Shown here: piece by piece, positions 56,580 to 64,000 of the stretch
Position numbering within the stretch: the first letter of the stretch is position 1
Layout of the letters: every line of letters begins with the position of its first letter
Assembly (NCBI GenBank): GCA_020747065.1
Contig: JAGMVK010000012.1
Location: forward strand, 1,612,001-1,676,000
Length of the DNA: 64,000 nt
DNA from: Cadophora sp. MPI-SDFR-AT-0126
Taxonomy: Eukaryota; Ascomycota; Leotiomycetes; Helotiales; Ploettnerulaceae
Direction of reading: 5' to 3'
The notes under the pieces: model-generated
What the model was told of the DNA's origin: nothing
The model's input: only the letters and a program-made list of their open reading frames with translations
The model's database searches: none
Made by a program: the position numbers and the translations under genes

Positions 56580-58639
56580 TGTAATTGAGTTTATCGGTCA
56601 GGTACGTGAGGCAGAAGTGAAGCAAGTACTGGTACCAATACTAAAGAGCTGGGCTTTTACCGGACTGAAAGAAGCTTCGATGAGGCCTTTCGAGAAAGTT
56701 TCCTGACTGGGCTGGAACAAAACCTATGTACTAGGGGAGCTTGGGACCTTTATAAAGAACTACGGAGTGCAATCCACTTTCGATCCATGTGCATCTGCAG
56801 ACCGCAAAATGCCTGCCTTTCCATGTCTTGCCAGCCCCCAACCACGAACCCCAGCCAACAAGACAAGATCAGATGAGACCCGATGATGCGGTATCCTGCA
56901 TTCGCAGTCTGTTCCTGGCCAATACCAGCCTATCCCAGCCTATCTCCTCCCGTATCGCCTTGCCCTTGCCCTGTACGGAAGGACCGAAGCTGCTTCTCGA
57001 AGCTCAAGAACCCGGATAGCTTCAACATAAGCTGCATAGCTCCCCCAACGACCCCACCATACTTCAACATCCGCCACCCAAACCTCCACAATCTAAACCT
57101 CGCCAGCTGCAAAGGGAAGGAAACAAGCACTTGGCATGTCGGCGTACCTGAGGCCGGGGAACTCGGTGCCTGTAAAGACAGTGCAAAAAATGATACGGAA
57201 GCGAACCAAGGAACGAATAATACTAAGCCAGTGCTAAGGACTAACAATACGAAGGCCGCCATAGGCAAATACAGGCAGGCATGATACATACCGGAGTCTT
57301 CATATTGGCTGAGTTTGACCACCCACCACCTTGTCTGCCCTGCATGCACCGACGGAGAAAGTCATTCAGGGTTCAGGCACTGTGTATCCCCTGCCTTCAA
57401 TGGAGATCACTGGTCATAAAGTGGCTGGAGGAATCAATTGTATGGCTGCCCGCGGGCCAAGAGAATGCCACAGTGCTGATTTAGGAAGGAGAAAGGCGGG
57501 CAAGCGTCGAAATATTGGAGGCCAAGAGATCAAAGTCTTGGTAGAATGACTTGGCGAGCAGCGAAAGGCGATAAGCTTATCGTGAGTTTGACAGAGTCCG
57601 GTCAGCCTCGGGGGAATGCAGAGTGCATTTTGAGTTGGGTGAATGTCACTCGTATTGTTTCTTGCATGCATTTGACTATAATTGATGTGTAATGTAGAAG
57701 GCATTTGCAAAAGTTCTAAATGCTCGACTGTCCACTAGATTGTTTATTTACTTACGGAATTGAAGGTGTTCGGCTAACTTGCTCGCAACACTAAGTGTAC
57801 CGAAATTGGTGCGATGACCTTCGTGCAGGCGGTGACTGGCCTGGCCTGGTCATTAAAGCGGGGTATCCAGCAAAGCGCCTCATCTTGGCATGTACGTCTT
57901 TCACCCTTCGACCTCACTGTTGGTTATCTCGAGTACAGTAGGAGTCCAGGTGAAGTCACGAAATTATGCCAAGTTGTCAGTAGTGTATCGCTGCAAGTCT
58001 TCTGAGTTCTAGCGTCTGTCACAAACCCTCCCGAGCAGCCTCATGTGCCAACACGTATCATCGATTTGAGCGAGGAAGATGATGCTTGGGTTGAGAGAGC
58101 TCTCGCCGATGTTCCGTGAGCTTGTGTCTGCTTGTGTTCCATCCTAGGAGCCCCCTTTTTTTGCATCTTTCGATATGGAATCGTATTGGATTTCTCGATG
58201 GGGGAGGCTCGCGAAGCTGCCAGTGACTTACGTCTACTTCTCTACCAACCAGTGAAGCGACCCAGCTGTGAAGACGACGTGCTATGGGCACACAATTAGT
58301 GGGTGGAATAAATAATAAGTTTCGCTACCGTTAGAAAGACGATGATGGACACGTCTGCTGGAAAGAACAGCCATTCCGAATACTGCATTCATGTTTGAAC
58401 GGCACAACCGACATGGTCGACATCTTTTCCTACTTCGACAATTGTTGGATACTATAGCAAAAGTAGTTGCCGTCCTTTCGAGTTCTCGACTTTAAAACGT
58501 ACCAGATAAAATCGATTCGTCGTCTTGAAGGTGATGGAACACCAATGGATGGGCATCGAGGTGTCTCAGTTGACGAGGAAATGGCACTGAACAATCTCTC
58601 ATGAGGTACAATTGCATTGCTGAAAGAGGAAAAGCCGAT
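56580..58639. other. Gene-poor interval upstream of the LVIVD-type gene
   Basis: About 2 kb with no supported gene. The first few hundred bases are the promoter of the minus-strand gene. Around 58040-58120 a short protein-like stretch (IIDLSEEDDAWVERALADVP) ends at a stop and may be the remains of an exon of an unidentified gene. Confidence 0.4.
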
Positions 58640-58990
58640 TACTCCAAAATCTAGTCATGAGTCCGAGTCTTCCCCAACGGAGCTGTACGGCATTTGGCGC
58701 GCTTTGATGGTGATATCTGGCAGTCACCAACTAACGCTTCGTCGACAGGCTACCCGCGATCTCTGGTCTTCCAATTCGCTTTGCCGCCTTACTTGATGAC
58801 CAGTACTGCGCAGGACTCTGGAAATCTCGCTTGGTTCACTGGCTTTGACGATATCGAGGGCACTGAGGTTGAATGGCCACTCGTGGTCCTGGAACAGTGC
58901 TTCTGGTCGATTTAATTCCCTCGATGGGCCCTGGGGCGAGATGATGATGACTCCAGCTACAAGGTTGGATGATTTTGACATTTGGACCAA
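58640..58990 (+). pseudogene. HET-domain protein relic
   Basis: Plus-strand segments DRLPAISGLPIRFAALLDD, then QYCAGLWKSRLVHWL, then in another frame HSWSWNSASGRFNSLDGP resemble the region following the HET domain in fungal HET proteins (DRLPAISGLA..., Y.AGLW, PSWSWAS). Stops (after HWL and in RGH*G*M) and a frameshift interrupt the order, and the HET core itself is not found upstream. This is a broken fragment, distinct from the more complete HET gene at 37.6-39.5 kb. Confidence 0.7.
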
Positions 58991-59537
58991 TGTCAGGAAA
59001 GAGGCCCTGAGACTAATCGTAGAAGATAAATTAGTACACAGTAGGGAGGTTGGATGATCGACAGGACTGACCATCTCCCTATGAAAGACCACAAGTAGAA
59101 AGCTAAGTCTAATAAGTGACCACAAAGATGAATACCAAATAAAAAAATTATACAGCGTTCTCGGTGAGTATCTACAATTAAAAAATGAAAAAGCGTCATA
59201 AGAGCACTGGTAGATTTAGATCGTGGCGTATGGCTTGACAGGAAGCACGAAATTCTCATGGAAATAAGGAGAGATGATGGATAGTCAAATTTCAGATCAA
59301 GATGTATAAATCGAAGCAATAGAATGGGGTTCTGTAGTAACATCTTGATGCGATTCGACTTCCATGCCGCGCTAGAAATTCAACTAGGAGGCCCCAGAGT
59401 CTAGCCATGTTGCTCTCCGAATACGGTTGTGTGAAATGTCGTCATGAATTTTATAACTTTAGAGAATCAGTATCAAGGTAGAGTCTGCTGCTTTAAATCT
59501 GGATGAATGTTGAGGGAGATGGGGCAGAGGGAGTGTG

Positions 59538-59561
59538 AGGTTTCAACTCAACAAGGATCCG
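59538..59561 (+). repeat. Short direct repeat, copy 1
   Basis: AGGTTTCAACTC..AAGGAT.CG type unit, matching the copy at 60011-60034 at 22 of 24 positions. GTTAGCTTGCC follows at about 59587 here and about 60055 in the other copy, so the similarity extends beyond the core unit. Confidence 0.6.
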
Positions 59562-60010
59562 TGACATGTTAGCCCTCTCGATTATGTTAGCTTGCCTATC
59601 GTCGACAATACCTACCTCCATAGCTTCACGTCATATCGCTAGTAATAGAGTACTTCAAAAGCCGATTTTTATGAGGGTTTTTCGATTCTGTCCCACGAGA
59701 TCGGACACCCCGAAGTGTGCAGTGTACCTCCTCTCTCAATGTCTCTGTAGAGATTTTTGTGATTAAGGTTTGCCTGGTCTAAACGCACTTCTACCTGAAC
59801 GCTAAAGGTCCCTGGAGCGACCGCCTGTAAGCGAGGTATAATTCTGGCAGCGCCGAACGGATAACTTAGGCCATACTTAAAACTCATTCGCTATATCTCT
59901 CTTTCATCGCAGATCCATAAAATATTTACAAAAGTTTCAAAGACTCTAAAAGAGATGTATCGTTTGATATCAATGCAGACTGATGAAGTCGGATGGAGTC
60001 TTGAGGGTGC

Positions 60011-60034
60011 AGGTTTCAACTCCACAAGGATTCG
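60011..60034 (+). repeat. Short direct repeat, copy 2
   Basis: Second copy of the 24-bp unit, 473 bases from the first, with two mismatches, both at A/C or C/T positions. It may be part of an old diverged duplication or a decayed mobile element. Confidence 0.6.
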
Positions 60035-61065
60035 CGTCACGTCCAGCCCGTTGTGGTTAGCTTGCCTTTTCACCACAACATCACATCCTTCGTCCTCTCC
60101 TCACCTCTCCTCCAACATCTTTCAACATCTCCAACTTCACTTCGCCACTTCACGCCAACGGCCGAGGATGTTTCCTCCCGTTCGTAGCACAAGCTGTTAG
60201 TATCATCGTTGGCGGCATGAAACAACGGCGAGAGATTGCCATCACTGTGAGGTCCGATCCTCAACGCGTACTGAGATTTTCGACTGCTACGTTACAGAAG
60301 CAGCAGTATTCAACGACCGTCGACGGATGCGTGCTTGCGTTGATGTACAGCTTTACCCTATCCTCGAATTCCTTCCAACACTTCCCCTCACCCGGTTCTT
60401 TGCCTGTCATTGTGCTGAGCTACAGTGCCTTCCACACAGCCACCAAGCTTTCACATTATCGCACGTAGGAGATTCCGACTTCAATCCAGGAAACAGAGGG
60501 AGACAAGTCATCTCACGCGGCCTTGCTAAACTGTACGATGTTCCGCCGTTGAAAAGGAAGATTTTCCAGAAATCACGTGATATTATTTCATCTAACCATG
60601 CCATGACTTTTTTGGGATCAACGACATCTATTGCACAAGTCTGCATGTACCCCACAAATACGAGTGTGTTTTCCTCGGTACTTGTGACCTGCCCTCCATG
60701 ACGCATCAAACTGGTTCAAAAAGATCTTGTGGAGCCAGGTTCCCGCTCTCTCGGTCTCTTCTCATTCTGCCCACCTTCCATAATGTTACATCGGGCAGCA
60801 TCGTCTCGCATATTGACGTCTCATGATGGAGAAATTTGTGCTTGTGTAGCTGGCAGAAGTTTGCTGTACACAAATATGACGTTGCTTTCCCTCCCATCTG
60901 ATATATCTCTGGATGGTCGGATCTTGTACTACTCGTGATCTTCGGCAACATAGCACAACCTCTGCTTGGGTATAAAATGGGGACTTTTTCTCGAACACAG
61001 ACAGAGAATGGCAGCAACTCTTCTATGGTCAGCGAACTGCTCCCACTCGATTTGAAAACCTCAAG

Positions 61066-62114
61066 ATGAAAAGATTCATCTTTGCCTTCGCAGCAGGCGC
61101 AAACGCTATCGTCACTCGATGGGCTCCATGTTGCTTCCATCTCAGCGCCTCGGGTGCTGTGACTGGCACTGTTGGCCAGCTTGACGACGGTCAGAATAGG
61201 ATCAATGGGCCTCTTTCTCCTGCACAATTCTGCATCGCCGATGGGGCTATCACCGACGCTCATGGTCGTGGATGCATCATCACTCGTACGCGTCCCTACC
61301 ATGATCCATACCTTGGAGAAGTATCTTTCTAACGATTTGAAGCCGGAATCACGCAGTATCAATGTGATAGCGGCGTACCACCTGCATCAGGGTTTCGCAT
61401 CGGATGTGACGGAACTGTGGCATACAACGGAGAGACGACTTTCTGGGAATGCCAGACTGGTGATCAAGTATGTTTCCAGTTTTCGATGCAAGCACTTTAT
61501 CTGAGTTTGATCAGGGAGAAGCAAATATCTATATCCACCCCGGCGGGATCAATTGTGGAGAGGTCACTCTGAAGGCCGATGCTTGCTTCTCTGGTTGTCC
61601 TCCAACACCTCCGCCTCCTCCAGCGCCCGGCTGCCCAGCAAATCTCAATGGCCAGTGGGAGTTTCCACATCTCATCGTCCCCATCGACTATACCACACCA
61701 ACCATCCCAGCTGGTACGAGCTACTTCGGCGAAGTCTCCTCTACAATCTCTACCATCTACAACTTCGACATCCCCTCCTCGGATGCTGGTAAGACCTGCT
61801 CTCTGGTCTTCCTGTTCCCGACTCAAGAACAGCTCACCACCTCGTCATTCACATTCAGCGGCAATGGTGGAATTGCCTTCTCTCAACTCGATGGTGTTGC
61901 TACAAACGGTACGACGTATGCCACAGCGCCTGGACAGAAGACCTATTATGGAATGACGGTTGTGGCACCAGGGAACTCATACACAATTGCTACTTTCCCA
62001 TGCCCGGCTGGAGAGGCTGTGAGCTACGAATTGAAGGCAGTCGGAGATACCTATTTGAGGGATTTTCAGGATTGGAATCCTTCGCCTATTGGTGTTTACA
62101 TCACCAAGTGCTGA
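61066..62114 (+). CDS. Secreted But2-domain protein
   Basis: Three exons: 61066-61285, 61343-61467 and 61515-62114, giving 314 aa. Intron 1 begins GTACGC, has TCTAAC as branch site and ends TGAAG; intron 2 begins GTATGT and ends GATCAG. Splicing yields GRGCIITPGITQYQCDSG and FWECQTGDQGEANIYIHP, which fit the family. A putative signal peptide (MKRFIFAFAAGANA) is followed by the CCFHLSASGAVTGTVGQL repeat-like N-domain. A Pro-rich hinge (PPTPPPPPAPGCP) leads to the C-terminal But2 domain (about residues 175-314), with WEFPHLIVPID, FSGNGGIAFSQLDG and the end GVYITKC. The But2 fold is common in secreted and wall proteins of ascomycetes; its molecular role is not established. It is not likely to bind ubiquitin-like proteins outside the cell. 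Confidence 0.85.
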
Positions 62115-63188
62115 GTGCTTGATGTTGGCCAGTGGTAATGCTGGACAGCTCGGTGGTCCAGGAATTGGTTGCATCTCGGGGATGGTCCGTTGGACTTGCA
62201 TCATTTTCCTTCTGCGTCTTTCATTTACTTCATTTCTCGAGACTTGCGTCTGGTGATATCTTTGGGGATAATTTGCAAGCGACTGTGGAGAATTCCAATG
62301 CCCGAAATAAAAACTACCGTGCCTCTTAGCATCATTTTTTTGTGCTCTACCCGGTCGATTTCATATCATCATTCTCCCAGTCCCAAGACCAAAAGGCATC
62401 ATTCATCCTTGCAGAGTGATGTCTTTGTTTCCTATCAGCTGTTCTTGGCGACAGTGAGTGAACCCCTCAAGGACGGCTGATTGGATCCGAGACGCTGTCC
62501 ATCTCATAACCCCAAGATTGTTGGTAGGCGAGAGACTTCCTTCGCGTCATTGGGAAAATACCATGATCGTGGAAATGTCTTACAAGACATACATCAAGTG
62601 GCGCATCCAATGGTGATCGAGCCCCAGTCCGGTCCTGATAGCCCTTTCCACAATCAGAGCCACTTTCCATCCCTTGTCTCATAAATTTAGTCCATACATT
62701 TTGTCGCAGCCCCGATCTGAACCTCACAAGACCACATCCTCCGATTCATCCTCTTTTTGCGCCACCACTCTCCAGCCCTGTCAGTCCAATGCCGACAGGC
62801 TGAACGCGGGACTTGTACGTTCCAAACCACCGCGCAGACACACAAAGTAGCTTTATCAATGGACCATCGCTATCTAACAAGCAAACACTCGATTTCACTT
62901 CCTCATCCCAAGCTCTCGTCAATGTGTTCTGGACGAGTCGCTAACGCGAGACTGGCGCTTTGAGCCTTTTCATTCTCTTGTAACTCGGTGCCTACCAAGG
63001 TTGATGCAATTTATCGTGAGATTGCGATGCAGCCTTCTTTTGATCTGTCCGAGACGCGGTGAGAGGGATGTGGATATATTCCATTGATGCCCTCTCGTCT
63101 CGAGATGCCATCCGTATTGAGGTACAGTATGTGGCGCTGTTGATTTGTTTTGATTCGTACATTTCTTACCGCTCTGGAGCTGGACATT
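62115..63188. other. Intergenic, But2 gene to GH16 locus
   Basis: About 1.1 kb without a supported gene. It holds the 3' UTR of the But2 gene and the promoter of the GH16 locus. Confidence 0.45.
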
Positions 63189-64000
63189 ATGCTTCTTTCA
63201 CATTCTATATTGCCCGCTGGCACCACGTTCTTTTCGTTTCTCACAGTGGTCAATGCGTATACACTTGTCGATACTGTAAGTCAGACCCTCCAACTTATCT
63301 TTTCTCCCTCCCGAGTACATTCTCTAGTCCTCATCTAACATGACAGTTCGACCACACAAACTTCTTCGACCAATTCTACTTCTTCGCTGCTCGCGATCCA
63401 ACTTTGGGTTTCGTCGACTACGTGAACGAGACTCGGCTCATCAGAACAAACTCCTCTCCGACGACAACAGTCAGGTCTACCTCGGTGTGGACTACACGGC
63501 ACATGCTCCAAAGGGGGGCAGGAGTTCGGTCCGGTTGACTAGCAATGCTGCATACACTATGTCGCGTCCAACCATCCCAACCTGAGCCTCAGAGCTGACG
63601 TTTTCCAGACCAAAGTCTCTTCATCGCAGACATTGCACATATGCCAATCGGTTGCGGAACATGGCTAGCATTCTGGATGTTCGGGTACATCTCTCCCTTC
63701 CCCTTCTCACAACAATCCTCTCCCATCTCAACGCAAGATCTAACCTTCCCTCCCACCCCATAGACCTAGCTGGCCCTCATCCGGCGAAATCGACATAATC
63801 GAAGGCGTCAACGCCCAACCCACCAACTCGATAACCCTACACACTTCCCCGGGCTGCAGAATCCACGAACCCAACTCCGACCCAGGCACACACACACAGT
63901 CTCCACAGACTGCAACGCGCAGGACGCGCACCAGGGCTGTTCCATGTCGACCTCCTCGACCAAGAATTTCGGGGGGTCGGGTGTTCAATGCGGTGGGCGG
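63189..64000 (+). pseudogene. GH16 endo-1,3(4)-beta-glucanase, frameshifted and cut by the window end
   Basis: Starts MLLSHSILPAGTTFFSFLTV with a signal peptide, then YTLVDT joined across an intron (63276-63346) to FDHTNFFDQFYFFAARDP. Near 63430 the frame shifts: GFVDYVNETR continues as AHQNKLLSDD and VYLGVDYTAHAPKGG in the next frame. The next intron donor near 63560 lacks a proper GT in phase (TATGTCGC). Further on come QSLFIADIAHMP, FWMFG and, after an intron (63685-63763), WPSSGEIDIIEGVNAQ, containing the GH16 catalytic EIDIIE. A second frameshift falls in a CA run at 63886-63899. GH16 enzymes cut beta-1,3(4)-glucans of walls. It could be a young pseudogene or a live gene with two sequencing errors. 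Confidence 0.8.

Larger units (their letters stand above)
58991..61065. other. Gene-poor interval with a diverged direct repeat
   Basis: About 2 kb with no supported gene. It contains a 24-bp near-identical direct repeat (59538-59561 and 60011-60034), each copy followed some 20-30 bases on by GTTAGCTTGCC. The right end serves as promoter of the But2-type gene; a TATAAAA box is seen at about 60971-60977, about 95 bases before the ATG. Confidence 0.45.

Noticed and set aside
1..64000. CRISPR arrays, bacterial operons or phage modules
   Set aside because: Genes are intron-containing fungal genes; no array of regular repeats or bacterial gene organisation is visible.

Overview
This window is nuclear DNA of a filamentous ascomycete (Pezizomycotina; a leotiomycete-like fungus is my guess, not shown by the sequence). 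The evidence is short spliceosomal introns (45-140 nt, GTRNGY donors, CTAAC/CTRAC-like branch points), Mediator and mitochondrial proteins of ascomycete type, HET-domain genes, an AA11 lytic polysaccharide monooxygenase, and a retroelement saturated with CpA-to-TpA changes, the mark of repeat-induced point mutation (RIP).

Layout. 1-4.7 kb: the 5' end of NOP4 (minus) diverges from ROX3/MED19 (plus), followed by a weak spliced hypothetical gene. 5.13-12.9 kb: a complete 7.76-kb Ty3/Gypsy LTR retrotransposon in minus orientation, with two 222-bp LTRs and a 5-bp AGATC target duplication. Its interior is destroyed by RIP but its LTRs are largely spared. 13.4-13.6 kb: a tRNA-Thr(AGT) gene whose D-loop is interrupted by a 56-nt sequence that looks like a spliceosomal intron. 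14-21.7 kb: MED5/NUT1, an SDHA (succinate dehydrogenase flavoprotein) gene and an MFS drug/H+ antiporter-type gene. 22-25 kb: gene-poor, with a decayed coiled-coil coding relic. 25.3-32.5 kb: a SulP sulfate permease, a relic of an ammonium transporter, a stand-alone Rnl2-type RNA ligase and a membrane-tethered AA11 LPMO. 34-39.5 kb: a GT2 polysaccharide synthase, 3-ketodihydrosphingosine reductase and a HET-domain gene with apparent frameshifts. 41.5-44.5 kb: an SMP-30/gluconolactonase-like protein and a secreted EGF plus beta-propeller protein. 47-52.6 kb: one 1787-aa gene fusing a caspase-like domain, a GMC oxidoreductase and an alpha/beta hydrolase. 54.4-56.6 kb: a secreted LVIVD/choice-of-anchor-type protein in 11 exons. 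58.6-59 kb: a HET relic. 61-62.1 kb: a But2-domain secreted protein. 63.2-64 kb: a frameshifted GH16 glucanase gene that runs off the window.

There is no obvious biosynthetic or metabolic cluster. Housekeeping genes (NOP4, ROX3, MED5, SDHA, KSR1) are interspersed with accessory genes (secreted wall- and polymer-active proteins, transporters, HET genes) and decaying copies. The most notable items are the interrupted tRNA gene and the pseudocaspase-GMC-hydrolase fusion, whose reading frame can be followed across every junction. Exon coordinates were worked out by hand from splice-site phase and family similarity remembered from training; no database search was run.
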